From contig GG774889.1 in NCBI GenBank assembly GCA_000163695.1, positions 750,515 through 814,514 on the forward strand: a stretch of 64,000 nucleotides of DNA, given 5' to 3'. Shown here piece by piece: positions 1 to 9,044 of the stretch. The notes beneath the pieces are model-generated. The model saw only the letters and a program-made list of their open reading frames with translations, was not told the DNA's origin and did not search any database. Every line of letters begins with the position of its first letter. The first letter of the stretch is position 1. A program made the position numbers and the translations under genes. The stretch is from Bacteroidetes oral taxon 274 str. F0058. Its GTDB lineage: Bacteria; Bacteroidota; Bacteroidia; Bacteroidales; Paludibacteraceae.

Positions 1-22
1 TTTCTGCAAAACTTTTTGGCAT
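1..22 (-). CDS. 5' end of an unidentified gene, cut by the window edge
   Basis: Reading leftward from 22 gives ATG followed by codons for MPKSFAE, and the frame leaves the window. An AAGGAGG Shine-Dalgarno sequence lies five bases upstream (28-34, minus strand), which is the main reason to call a start here. The product cannot be recognised from seven residues. It would be the next minus-strand gene beyond polA, separated from it by the repeat-rich spacer. Confidence 0.4.
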
Positions 23-27
23 AAAAA

Positions 28-34
28 CCTCCTT
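28..34 (-). promoter_or_regulatory. Strong Shine-Dalgarno sequence
   Basis: On the minus strand this reads AAGGAGG, preceded by a run of A and followed at five bases by ATG. Other starts in this window mostly lack such a site, as is usual in Bacteroidota, so this one stands out. Confidence 0.45.
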
Positions 35-794
35 TTTTTTGATGAATAACTTATATTATTTATTATAATATAATAACGTGGTCTTATATTATAATATTGT
101 ATGCATCGGGTGACTTTTTTTATTTTATGTAAATTACTTTTCGGGATATGTTGTTTACTATATACTATATGTCGATTATAGCCTGATAAACCTTTTATTT
201 TATAATAATAATGTTACTCGTCTATCGAGATATATTAATTATCCTTTGATAAACGTTATTTTACATTCGGGCGACGTTTCCCAAGACACGGGCAACGTTG
301 ATTATTCTTAGGGCGACATTTCCCAAGACGCGGGCAACGTTGATTATTCTTCGGGCAACGTTTCCCAAGACGCGGGCAACGTTGATTATTCTTCGGGCGA
401 CGTTTCCCAAGGCGCGGACAACGTTGATTAGCTTTCGAGTTATGTTACTCGTAGTACGGATAAGATAAATTACTATATTTTTTAGGTGAAATATTATATT
501 GTAGATAAATATTATTATTATTTTGAGGTGAAATGTTATTATTCACTTATAATCGATTATTGCATATTGGTACGATATTGTATATATTATAAAAAATATT
601 ATTAAATCAATATTAATAACTGCCATTTTTTACGAGAGTATTATTATGTTGATATAAATTATTATTGTTTCGAGGTGAAATATTATCCGTGCAAGATAAA
701 ATATTAATATTTTTAGAAAAAATATTGTCTCTTGTACACCGTATACTATTGTAGATACGATAGCTTATGTGCGTAGCATAATACGGCGAATCCG
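35..794. other. AT-rich gene-free spacer with repeats
   Basis: About 760 bases between the off-window gene and the end of polA. Most of it is very AT-rich, with many TATTAT/ATTATT runs and stops in all frames. Two repeat sets sit in it: a GC-richer 42-bp tandem repeat at 266-433 and three copies of an AGGTGAAAT-containing motif at 484, 526 and 673. A 61-codon minus-strand frame at 613-798 is low-complexity N/I/S-rich sequence and I do not regard it as a gene. No DnaA-box cluster is evident by eye. Confidence 0.7.
266..433. repeat. Four tandem copies of a 42-bp unit made of two 21-bp half-units
   Basis: Units begin at 266, 308, 350 and 392 and differ from each other by only a few bases. Each 42-bp unit splits into two related 21-mers that share the core CGGGCRACGTT and differ after it (TCCCAAGA versus GATTATTC). 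The block is therefore eight half-units. It is clearly richer in G and C than the flanking DNA. On the minus strand one frame stays open through all four copies but has no start codon, so coding is unlikely. Confidence 0.9.
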
Positions 795-3644
795 TCAATG
801 AGCTTCGAGCCAGTTATGACCGATGCCGATATCTACGATGAGCGGTACTCTGAGGCTGGCGGCGGTCTCCATAGCGTGTTTGACAGACTGCCGAAACTCG
901 TCGACCTCCTCCGTCGGTACGTTAAATACCAACTCGTCGTGTACTTGCAGCATCATTTGGCTTCTGTAGTTGTGGTGTCTTATCGCCTCATCGACCTTTA
1001 TCATAGCTATCTTGATAATATCGGCAGCCGTGCCCTGAATAGGAGCATTTATTGCTATTCGTTCGGCGAAGCCGCGTACTCCGGCGTTTTGCGAATTGAT
1101 GTCGGGCAGGTACAGCTTGCGTCCGAAGAGAGTTTGTACGGAACCGTTGCGGCGAGCCTCTTCGATGGCTTGTTCCATATATCGTTTTACGTCGGGGAAC
1201 GATTCGAAATATCCGTCGATGAGAGCTGCCGCCTCCTTACGGGGTATATCGAGCCTCTCCGACAGCCCGAAAGCCGATATGCCGTAGATGATACCGAAGT
1301 TTGCGGTCTTGGCTTTTCGTCGCATATCGGAGGTAACCTCTTCGATAGGCACTTTGAATATACGCGCAGCTGTAGCGGCGTGGATATCTTGCCCCGAAGC
1401 GAAGGCGGAGAGCATATTGCGGTCGCCGCTAAGGTGTGCCATTATACGCAGCTCTACCTGCGAGTAGTCGGCAGAGAGCAAGACACAGCCAGGCTCGGCG
1501 ATGAATGCTTTGCGTATCTCGCGTCCGTAGTCGTCGCGGACGGGGATATTTTGCAGGTTGGGGTTCGACGAACTGAGTCTGCCCGTAGATACTACCGTCT
1601 GGTTGAACGAAGTGTGTATCTTATTTGTCTTCGGGTTGATGAGTTTGGGCAGAGCCTCGACGTAGGTGCTCAGCAGTTTCTTGAGCCCCCGATGTTCGAG
1701 TATCAATTTTATTATCGGGTGGCGGTTTCTGAGCTTTTGGAGCGTCTCCTCGTCGGTGCGGTACTGTCCTGTCTTGGTCTTGGTGGGCTTCTCCACTATC
1801 CTCAGCCTCTCGAAAAGCAGTTCGCCTATCTGTTTTGGCGACGATATATTTATTGGAAGGTCTACGTAGGCGAGTATATCTCTCTCTATCTTCTGCAACT
1901 CTCTTTTTAGTGTCTCGGCATACGAGGCGAGGGCGAAGTCGTCTATCAGTACGCCGTTGCTCTCCATCTTGGCGAGTATGGGCACAAGCGGCATCTCTAT
2001 GTCGAAAAATAGGTTTTTGAGCGAACTCTCGCAGAGCTTCTGCCCGAAAATATTTTTGAGCTGTAACGTAATATCGGCATCCTCGCAGGCATAGTCTTTG
2101 AGCTTGCCGAGCTCTACCTTTCGTATGTCTTCGATGGGTTTACCGCTCTTTTTCGTTTTGTCGTCGTCGAACAATTCTCCGAAATGAATGGTGCGATAGC
2201 CTAGAAAAACCTCTGCCATATAGTCCATATTGTGCCTCAATTCGGGCTGCAGTAGGTAATGGGCTATCATAGTGTCGAACATCCGTCCGCCGACGCCGAT
2301 ACCGTAGTTGCCGAGCACCGAGATATCGTACTTCATATTTTGTCCTGTCTTCTCTATGCTTGCGTCTTCGAGCAGCGGAGCGAAACGCCTCAATATCTCT
2401 TCCGTCTTTTGTTTGTCGTCGGGCAGAGCCACGTAATATGCCTTCTGCGGTTCGACGGCAAACGACAAACCTACTATCTGTGCCTCGAACGTATCGAGCG
2501 ACGTGGTCTCGGTATCGAAGCAGAAAGCACTATGGCTGCCGAGTATCTCTATCAGACGGTCTATCTCGTCGTCGGTCTGTATCAGAATATACTCGTGCCG
2601 AGTATCGTTGATAGTTTTTAGCGTAGGAATAATATCTGTCGTGTCTTGGGGGCTTTCGTTAGTGGCTTTCTGTATCGCCGATGTTTGTTCTTTGGCTTGA
2701 GTATCGAAGAGCGAACCCTGTGTATGGGAGGTCGTCTCCTGCTTCACGATGATGTCGCCGAGCTGATGTCTGTGAAGCAGAGTGCGGAATTCGAGTTCAG
2801 TGAATAGCTCTCTCATCTTGCCCGTGTCTGAGGGTTTTCGCTTTATCTCTTCTATCGAAAGGTCTATCGGTATATCGGTCTTGATTGTTGCCAAGAATCG
2901 CGACAATACTATTTGTTCTCTGTTCTGTACGACCTTTGTCTTCAATGCTCCCGTCAGTTTGTCGGTATTGTGCAGTAGGTTGTCGATGCTGCCGAAGTCT
3001 TTTATCAGTTTTGTCGCCGTCTTCTCGCCCACACCGGGGCAACCGGGGATATTGTCCGAAGCGTCGCCCATAAGCCCCAGTAGGTCTATCATCTGTGCGG
3101 GACTATCGAGTCCGTACTTTGCTTTTATCTCCTCTACGCCGAGCACGTCGAACCCCGCCGAACCGTATCGGGGCTTGTATTGGAATATGTTCGTATCCAC
3201 CAATTGGGCGTAATCTTTGTCGGGCGTCATCATATACACGCCGAATCCTTCGCCTTGCAACCGTTTTGCCATAGTACCGATGACGTCGTCTGCCTCGTAG
3301 CCCTCCATCTCGAATATACCGATACCGTAAGCCTCGATGATACGCTTTATGTACGGTATGGCGTTTTTTATGTCTTCGGGTGTCTTTTGTCGCTGTGCTT
3401 TGTACTCTTCGTATGTCTCGTGTCTGAATGTTTTGCCTCCGGGGTCGAAGACAATGGCTATATACTCGGGCTTTTCGTTGCGTATGAGTTCATCGAGGAT
3501 ATTGACAAACCCGAAGATAGCCGATGTGTTGACTCCTTTCGAGTTTATTCTCGGATTTTTCAGAAAAGCATAGTACGAGCGGTATATGATGGCGTATGCG
3601 TCGAGCAGGAAGACTTTGTCGTAGGTCGATTGTACAGTAGTCAT
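795..3644 (-). CDS. polA: DNA polymerase I
   Basis: 949 residues, the normal length for PolA. The N-terminal 5'-3' exonuclease/flap domain covers about residues 1-300 and includes the helix-hairpin-helix stretch GCPGVGEKTA at 201-210. The 3'-5' exonuclease domain keeps its acidic residues (DTET at 377-380, the Asp of GQNMKYD and YACEDAD), so proofreading should be active. The polymerase domain has motif A DYSQVELR, the O-helix KTANFGIIYG and motif C QVHDELVF. It fills gaps and removes RNA primers in replication and repair. It is the last gene of the minus-strand run that starts with clpP, nine bases after lipB. Confidence 0.97.
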   Translation of the reverse strand: MTTVQSTYDKVFLLDAYAIIYRSYYAFLKNPRINSKGVNTSAIFGFVNILDELIRNEKPEYIAIVFDPGGKTFRHETYEEYKAQRQKTPEDIKNAIPYIKRIIEAYGIGIFEMEGYEADDVIGTMAKRLQGEGFGVYMMTPDKDYAQLVDTNIFQYKPRYGSAGFDVLGVEEIKAKYGLDSPAQMIDLLGLMGDASDNIPGCPGVGEKTATKLIKDFGSIDNLLHNTDKLTGALKTKVVQNREQIVLSRFLATIKTDIPIDLSIEEIKRKPSDTGKMRELFTELEFRTLLHRHQLGDIIVKQETTSHTQGSLFDTQAKEQTSAIQKATNESPQDTTDIIPTLKTINDTRHEYILIQTDDEIDRLIEILGSHSAFCFDTETTSLDTFEAQIVGLSFAVEPQKAYYVALPDDKQKTEEILRRFAPLLEDASIEKTGQNMKYDISVLGNYGIGVGGRMFDTMIAHYLLQPELRHNMDYMAEVFLGYRTIHFGELFDDDKTKKSGKPIEDIRKVELGKLKDYACEDADITLQLKNIFGQKLCESSLKNLFFDIEMPLVPILAKMESNGVLIDDFALASYAETLKRELQKIERDILAYVDLPINISSPKQIGELLFERLRIVEKPTKTKTGQYRTDEETLQKLRNRHPIIKLILEHRGLKKLLSTYVEALPKLINPKTNKIHTSFNQTVVSTGRLSSSNPNLQNIPVRDDYGREIRKAFIAEPGCVLLSADYSQVELRIMAHLSGDRNMLSAFASGQDIHAATAARIFKVPIEEVTSDMRRKAKTANFGIIYGISAFGLSERLDIPRKEAAALIDGYFESFPDVKRYMEQAIEEARRNGSVQTLFGRKLYLPDINSQNAGVRGFAERIAINAPIQGTAADIIKIAMIKVDEAIRHHNYRSQMMLQVHDELVFNVPTEEVDEFRQSVKHAMETAASLRVPLIVDIGIGHNWLEAH

Positions 3645-3653
3645 AAGTGTCTT

Positions 3654-4307
3654 TTATTTGTAAAATACTTCTTCGATGTGCTTAAACAGTTTTTGCTTTA
3701 CTTCGTCGATGTCGAGGCTTTTGCCGAGCTCTTTTTTCATCGATGTTACGCCCCTGTCGGTGAATCCGCAGGGATTTATCCTGCCGAAATAGCTCAGGTC
3801 GGTATTGACGTTCAGAGCAAAGCCGTGCATCGTAACGTATCGGCTGCTCCTGACACCGATGGCACATATCTTGCGAGTCTTAGACGGCAATGCGGTATCT
3901 ATCCATACGCCTGTCCCTTCGGCGGAGTGCCCGCCCTCGATGTCGTAATCGTCAAGCAGCCGTATGACAGCCTCTTCGAGACGGGTGATGTACTCCCTCA
4001 GACCTATACCGAGGCTCTCGAGGTCGAATACTGGGTAGCCTACGATCTGTCCGAAGCCGTGATACGTAATGTCTCCTCCGCGGTCGGTGCGGTAGACGGG
4101 GACAGTGCCGTCGTCGATGAGCATATTGCCTGAGTTGCCGCTCTTGCCGATGGTATACACGTGCGGATGTTCGCAGAAAATGAGATTGTTCTCTGTCGGC
4201 AACTTGTTTTGTTTATTATCGATTTGTCGGTCGAAAATCTCCTCCTGCCTCCGCCAAGCCTCTCGATAGTCTATCGTACCCCAATCTGTGAGGATAATGT
4301 TTTTCAT
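3654..4307 (-). CDS. lipB: Octanoyl-[ACP]:protein N-octanoyltransferase
   Basis: 217 residues. LipB moves octanoyl groups from acyl carrier protein to lipoyl domains of 2-oxoacid dehydrogenases and the glycine cleavage system, the first step of lipoate synthesis. The signature RGGDITYHGFGQ is at about 76-87. The catalytic lysine is K146 in KICAIG and the acyl-carrying cysteine is C180 in NPCG, with HGFALNVN between them. It lies between rimM and polA on the same strand with short gaps. LipA is not in the window. Confidence 0.95.
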   Translation of the reverse strand: MKNIILTDWGTIDYREAWRRQEEIFDRQIDNKQNKLPTENNLIFCEHPHVYTIGKSGNSGNMLIDDGTVPVYRTDRGGDITYHGFGQIVGYPVFDLESLGIGLREYITRLEEAVIRLLDDYDIEGGHSAEGTGVWIDTALPSKTRKICAIGVRSSRYVTMHGFALNVNTDLSYFGRINPCGFTDRGVTSMKKELGKSLDIDEVKQKLFKHIEEVFYK

Positions 4308-4340
4308 CGTAGGGTAATGTTTTTTTAATGAGTTCGATTT

Positions 4341-4847
4341 TCAGATATCCAAAAGTCCTTCGGGCAGTTGGGTGTAGATGATTTTTTTTGTGTTGTCTAT
4401 CTTGGTTATGAATGCCTCCTGTGCGGGGATTAGTCTGTCACCCACCGCCATAAGCGTATTGACGGTAGAGTCGTCTATGGCTGTTACTTTGCCTATATCG
4501 CCGTAGGTGCGGTCTACGACAGTAAAGCCTATCAGAAACGACAGTCCGTACTCTGCATCGTCTTCCCCGCAGTTTATAGCCTTGTCTGTAAGAATCTCTT
4601 TACCACACAAGAGTCGTGCCGTACGTTCGTCCGTTACCCCTTCGAGGTGCACGAATGCAGAGAATTTGGCTCTCCCCCTGAACGAATCGATAAAAAACGG
4701 TACCAATATGCCTTCGTCTTCGATGATAAAGTATTCGGGCAGGTTATCGTCGCCGAGCACGAGCGAAAACTCGCACAGAATCTCGCCTGCTATACCGTGT
4801 GGCTTTATAGTTTTGCCTATCGTGGTCAAATCGTGTCGTTCTATCAT
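4341..4847 (-). CDS. rimM: Ribosome maturation factor RimM
   Basis: 168 residues. RimM binds ribosomal protein S19 and assists maturation of the 30S head domain. The N-terminal beta-barrel begins with the family pattern IGKTIKPHGIAGEI. The C-terminal PRC-barrel shows LIGFTVVD, GKVTAIDD, a hydrophobic core and a PEGLLDI ending typical of RimM. It sits between thyA and lipB. rpsP and trmD, common partners elsewhere, are not here. Confidence 0.93.
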   Translation of the reverse strand: MIERHDLTTIGKTIKPHGIAGEILCEFSLVLGDDNLPEYFIIEDEGILVPFFIDSFRGRAKFSAFVHLEGVTDERTARLLCGKEILTDKAINCGEDDAEYGLSFLIGFTVVDRTYGDIGKVTAIDDSTVNTLMAVGDRLIPAQEAFITKIDNTKKIIYTQLPEGLLDI

Positions 4848-4874
4848 TTGCAGATAAAATAGTTGATGTACTAC

Positions 4875-5669
4875 TTATACCGCCACTTTGCCTGCAATAT
4901 GCGGGTAAGGGTCGTAGTCTGTCAGGCAGAAGTCCTCGTACCGAAAGTCGAAAATAGAGCGTACCTCTTTGTTTATATTCATCTTAGGCAATGGTCGCGG
5001 TTCTCTTGTCAGCTGCAACTGTACCTGTTCCAGATGGTTTTTATATATATGTGCATCGCCTAGCGTGTGGACGAATTCGCCCGCTTCGAGCCCTGTCGTC
5101 TGTGCCATCATTTGCAGTAAAAGGGCGTAACTTGCTATATTGAAAGGTACCCCGAGAAACACGTCTGCACTGCGTTGATACATCTGTAGGCTTAGCTTGC
5201 CGTTTGCTACATAAAACTGAAAGAAAGTATGACACGGCGGCAGGTTCATATTCTTCAAGTCGCCCACATTCCAAGCGTTTACTATTATCCTTCGGCTGTA
5301 TGGGTCGTTCTTTATCGTTTCCTCTGCCTCGGATATCTGGTCGATAGTCTCACCGTCGTATCCTCGCCAGCTGCGCCACTGATAGCCGTATATATGCCCA
5401 AGGTCTCCGTTGGCGTCTGCCCATTCGTTCCAGATACTTACTCCATTGTCTTGCAGGTATCTGACATTAGTGTCTCCTTTCAGAAACCAAAGTAATTCGT
5501 AGATAATAGATTTTAGATGTAATTTTTTTGTAGTCAACAATGGGAATCCCTGCCTGAGATCGAACCTCATCTGATGACCGAATATTCCTATCGTGCCTGT
5601 TCCCGTGCGGTCGGAGCGTTCCGTGCCTTCGTTCAGTATCCTGTTCAGTAAATCGTGATATTGCTTCAT
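4875..5669 (-). CDS. thyA: Thymidylate synthase
   Basis: 264 residues, the same length as the E. coli enzyme. It methylates dUMP to dTMP using methylenetetrahydrofolate. The active-site cysteine is C146 in LPPCHTFFQF, and the dUMP-binding RRIIVNAWN, QRSADVFLGVPFN and HIYKNH motifs are all intact. No dihydrofolate reductase gene follows, although folA often does in other genomes. Its start is 39 bases beyond the end of the porE-like gene. Confidence 0.97.
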   Translation of the reverse strand: MKQYHDLLNRILNEGTERSDRTGTGTIGIFGHQMRFDLRQGFPLLTTKKLHLKSIIYELLWFLKGDTNVRYLQDNGVSIWNEWADANGDLGHIYGYQWRSWRGYDGETIDQISEAEETIKNDPYSRRIIVNAWNVGDLKNMNLPPCHTFFQFYVANGKLSLQMYQRSADVFLGVPFNIASYALLLQMMAQTTGLEAGEFVHTLGDAHIYKNHLEQVQLQLTREPRPLPKMNINKEVRSIFDFRYEDFCLTDYDPYPHIAGKVAV

Positions 5670-5708
5670 ATATCTATATGCCTCTCTCTTTTTTTCGAAA
5701 AAGATGAA

Positions 5709-7754
5709 TTAATACATATTGTAGGTTGTACGCAATACTCTAAATTCCGTTCGACGATTTATCTGATTGCATATTGCTTGGTTTTCTTTCGACAGCTTGG
5801 CTATGAATTGAGGTGTAAGTTCGTCGCCTTCTTTGAGGAACGTATATTTCTGTGCCAGAAAACTATCTACTATTACAGGTTTGTTCTCGCCGTATCCTTT
5901 GGCGGTGAGTCTGTCTTTTGCTATTCCCGCACCGATAAGGTATTCTACGGCAGAGTTTGCTCGCTTCTGCGACAGCTCTATATTAGATGCATCTGTGCCT
6001 ACGCTGTCGGTGTGTGCCGAAAGTTCTATCGTTATGTTCGGGTTGTCTTCGAGGAGTTTCACTAAATTATTCAATTCTGCCTCCGACTCTTTGGTTATGT
6101 TCCACTTACCGAATTCGTAGAAGATATTCTCCATCTTCACAGGTTTGGCTATCGACGGTAGCTTGAAGTTGCGTTTGAATACACGACTCTCTTTTTCGTT
6201 CACCGTCGTAACTCCTTTCGAAGAGTTGAGATAACCTCTGTTCGATGCCATCATCACATAGTTAACGTTTTCTTTTAGTTTTACCCTGTACGAACCGTTC
6301 TTTTTGGCTCTCTGCTTGATGATAGAGCCGTCGTTGCCGACTATTTTCACCGTTGCATCGAGAGGTACACCGTTTTCGTCGGTTATGGTACCCTCTATGA
6401 CAAATGTAATCTCCGGCAGACTAAACCAATATATGTTGTCCACATTCTTGGTATTTCCTCTGTTCGACGAAAAAAATCCGTTTGCCTCGTCGCCTTTGAA
6501 CGTTATGCCGAAATCGTCGTTTGGCGAGTTCATCGGTGCAAGCATATTTCGTACTACCCACCGTCCGATACTGTCTTTTCGGGCACTGTAAATATCGAGT
6601 CCTCCGAAACCCTGATGTCCGTCCGAAGCAAAGTAAAGTGTACCGTCAGTAGCTACGTATGGGAACATTTCGTTACCTGTCGTGTTGATGCGGTCGCCGA
6701 GATTTTCGGGTACAGACCAAGAGCCTCCTATCTTTTGACACACAAAAATATCTTTACCTCCGAAGCTCTGTCCGCGGTAATCCGATACGAAATACAGACT
6801 TTGTCCGTCCGGCGATATAGCCGGATGTCCAACCATTATGGTGCTGTCTTTGAATGTGGTAACTATCCTAGGTTCTGTCCACTCGCCACCGCTGCGTGTA
6901 GAGGTCATAATCGACGTGCCGCCTCTGTGTTCGCCTTCTGCCATCGAGCGGGTGAAAAATATGGTTCTACCATCGGCGGTGAACGAACAGACTCCGTCGT
7001 CTTCCGATACGTTCAGCTCTTTGAAGTACGACGGCTTCTCCCATCTGTCGGCTTTGTTTTTCTTGGCAATGTACATATCGAAGTTGAGCTTGCCTGTTAT
7101 GTCGCTCTTTTTTTGCTTTTTGGAGACGTCTCTATTGGATGTGAATACGAGAGATTCGCCTGCCGACCCTACGAACGACGGTGAAAAATCGGAACTCTTT
7201 TTGTTGTTGAAAATACCTGCAATACCTATTTTGTAACGCGAAGGCTGCCTTAGCAAATCTTTGGCTCGTTCGGCAGACATAAGTCCGTCAAGAGCTTCTC
7301 TGTGATTGGGATTCTTTTGTAAGAAACGTTCAAAGTTTTTGGCTGCACCGGCATAATTCCCCATTGCCATCTGAGTTTTTGCCCAGTTCAAGAAAATGAT
7401 AGAATCTTTACAACCGTTTTTGTAGGCTCTACCGTAGTAATTGTCCGCCTTCTTCATATTGAAAAGCAGTCGGTTACACTCGGCAATCTTGTAGTAGACT
7501 TGCGATTTCAGTGCCTTTCGGTTCTTAGGTATCATACCTACGGTTTGCAAATACTGTTTTTCGACCTTATGATAAACGCCTTGTTTGTAGAGTTCGTCTG
7601 CCTTTGCCAAACGTGCGTCTACATTGCAGGCTGCCAATAGAGTCGTTACTGCAAGCAAATATATAACCTTCGGTATTGATTTTAAGTGCTTGTTGTCATT
7701 GCCGTTGTGTGCCGTATACGACTTATTTTGGGCTATTACTCCGATATCGTTCAT
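5709..7754 (-). CDS. porE: PorE-like T9SS lipoprotein (TPR, beta-propeller, CRD, OmpA)
   Basis: 681 residues. The N-terminus ends in LLAAC, so C43 is the probable lipid-modified residue of an outer-membrane lipoprotein. Domains in order: TPR-like helices at about 45-165; a PD40/WD40-type beta-propeller at about 190-435 with repeats such as FTSNRD and ISPDGQSLYFVSDY; a carboxypeptidase-regulatory-like domain at about 450-525; and an OmpA-like peptidoglycan-binding domain at about 545-680 with LSAHTDSVG and SQKRANSAVEYL. This order matches PorE (PG1058) of Porphyromonas gingivalis, which anchors the type IX secretion machine to peptidoglycan. The region before the hydrophobic stretch is unusually long (about 25 residues), with no better start visible. 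Generic OmpA/PD40 lipoproteins are the alternative. Confidence 0.8.
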   Translation of the reverse strand: MNDIGVIAQNKSYTAHNGNDNKHLKSIPKVIYLLAVTTLLAACNVDARLAKADELYKQGVYHKVEKQYLQTVGMIPKNRKALKSQVYYKIAECNRLLFNMKKADNYYGRAYKNGCKDSIIFLNWAKTQMAMGNYAGAAKNFERFLQKNPNHREALDGLMSAERAKDLLRQPSRYKIGIAGIFNNKKSSDFSPSFVGSAGESLVFTSNRDVSKKQKKSDITGKLNFDMYIAKKNKADRWEKPSYFKELNVSEDDGVCSFTADGRTIFFTRSMAEGEHRGGTSIMTSTRSGGEWTEPRIVTTFKDSTIMVGHPAISPDGQSLYFVSDYRGQSFGGKDIFVCQKIGGSWSVPENLGDRINTTGNEMFPYVATDGTLYFASDGHQGFGGLDIYSARKDSIGRWVVRNMLAPMNSPNDDFGITFKGDEANGFFSSNRGNTKNVDNIYWFSLPEITFVIEGTITDENGVPLDATVKIVGNDGSIIKQRAKKNGSYRVKLKENVNYVMMASNRGYLNSSKGVTTVNEKESRVFKRNFKLPSIAKPVKMENIFYEFGKWNITKESEAELNNLVKLLEDNPNITIELSAHTDSVGTDASNIELSQKRANSAVEYLIGAGIAKDRLTAKGYGENKPVIVDSFLAQKYTFLKEGDELTPQFIAKLSKENQAICNQINRRTEFRVLRTTYNMY

Positions 7755-7792
7755 AATTGGTGTTTTTATGTCTGTTTTTCAATTTACATTTG

Positions 7793-9007
7793 TCAGGCAA
7801 TCATTTTTGAACTTGCTTTTTCGACTTTATCTTTTGCGTATTCCAATTGGATACGTAGTTTGTCTTTGTGCTCAGACGGTATGTCGAACATCACATCTAT
7901 CATAATTGTCTCCACAATAGAGCGTAATCCTCTGGCTCCGAGTTTATATTCGATAGCTTTATCTACCACGTAATCTATTACTTCTTCGTCGAACGACAAT
8001 TCTACATTGTCCATACCGAAGAGTTTCTGATATTGTTTTATTATAGAATTTTTGGGCTCTACCAATATTCTTTTAAGTGCATTTCGGTCGAGGGGCTCGA
8101 GGTATGTCAGTATTGGCAGCCGTCCTATTATCTCGGGTATCAATCCGAATGCTTTAAGGTCTTGCGGAGAAATATATTGCATTATGTTGCTTTTATCGAT
8201 AGTCACCGACGTCTTATCTCTGAATCCTACCACATTGGTATTCAGGCGACTTGCTATTCGTTTCTCGATGCCGTCGAATGCTCCGCCACAGATGAACAGT
8301 ATATTTTTGGTATTTACCTCTACCATTTTCTGTTCGGGGTGTTTTCTTCCGCCTTGCGGAGGTACGAGTACCACAGATCCTTCGAGTAGTTTCAGTAGTC
8401 CTTGCTGTACACCTTCGCCGCTAACATCGCGGGTAATGCTCGGGTTGTCGCCTTTGCGAGCTATCTTGTCTATCTCGTCTATAAAAACTATACCTTTCTC
8501 GGCTGCGGCTACATTGTAGTCTGCTGCCTGCAATAGCCGTGTAAGTATACTCTCGATATCCTCGCCCACGTACCCTGCTTCGGTTAGCACGGTGGCATCG
8601 ACGATGGTAAAGGGGACGTGCAATTTTTGGGCAATGGTGCGAGCCAACAGTGTTTTTCCCGTACCGGTAGCTCCTACCATTATTATATTCGATTTTTCTA
8701 TTTCTACGTCGTTGTCATCGGTGAGTTGCGATATGCGTTTGTAGTGATTATACACCGCTACCGACAGGAACTTTTTTGCCTCATCTTGCCCGATTACATA
8801 TTGGTCGAGGAAAGCCTTTATCTCTCGTGGCTTAGGTGTCTCTGCCGTATCTACTTTGAATTCTTTTTGGCGTTTAAACTCCTCTTCCAATATCTTGTGA
8901 GCCGATTCTACACAATTGGCACATATATTGACGCCGATACCCGATATCAGCAGTCCTGCGTCGCGTTCGCTTCTACCACAAAAATTACACGTGTTTTTTG
9001 TCATCAA
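7793..9007 (-). CDS. clpX: ATP-dependent Clp protease ATP-binding subunit ClpX
   Basis: 404 residues. An AAA+ unfoldase that feeds substrates to ClpP. The N-terminal zinc-binding domain has CNFC and CANC. Walker A is GATGTGKT, Walker B is GIVFIDEID, the pore loop is GYVGED, and the ClpP-docking loop appears as LFGM in the IGF position. The gene follows clpP by 90 bases, and that spacer holds a strong hairpin (9045-9090), so clpX expression could be partly uncoupled from clpP. Confidence 0.97.
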   Translation of the reverse strand: MMTKNTCNFCGRSERDAGLLISGIGVNICANCVESAHKILEEEFKRQKEFKVDTAETPKPREIKAFLDQYVIGQDEAKKFLSVAVYNHYKRISQLTDDNDVEIEKSNIIMVGATGTGKTLLARTIAQKLHVPFTIVDATVLTEAGYVGEDIESILTRLLQAADYNVAAAEKGIVFIDEIDKIARKGDNPSITRDVSGEGVQQGLLKLLEGSVVLVPPQGGRKHPEQKMVEVNTKNILFICGGAFDGIEKRIASRLNTNVVGFRDKTSVTIDKSNIMQYISPQDLKAFGLIPEIIGRLPILTYLEPLDRNALKRILVEPKNSIIKQYQKLFGMDNVELSFDEEVIDYVVDKAIEYKLGARGLRSIVETIMIDVMFDIPSEHKDKLRIQLEYAKDKVEKASSKMIA

Positions 9008-9044
9008 CGATTTGTCTCTTTCTTTGTTTTATAAATGGATAAAA

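Noticed and set aside
266..433. CRISPR array
   Set aside because: Units are contiguous without unique spacers and no cas genes are present.
266..433. Repeat protein encoded by the 42-bp repeat
   Set aside because: The plus-strand frame has TAG stops in copy 2 and at the end; the minus frame is open but has no start codon.
613..798. 61-codon minus-strand frame downstream of polA
   Set aside because: Low-complexity N/I/S-rich translation in AT-rich DNA, no ribosome site, overlaps the polA stop; most likely chance.
798..1910. Long plus-strand open frame (370 codons) opposite polA
   Set aside because: It is the complement of the well-supported polA frame; long antisense frames arise here from codon bias. 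The same holds for 3180-4133, 12082-13008, 26105-27118 and 54333-55247.
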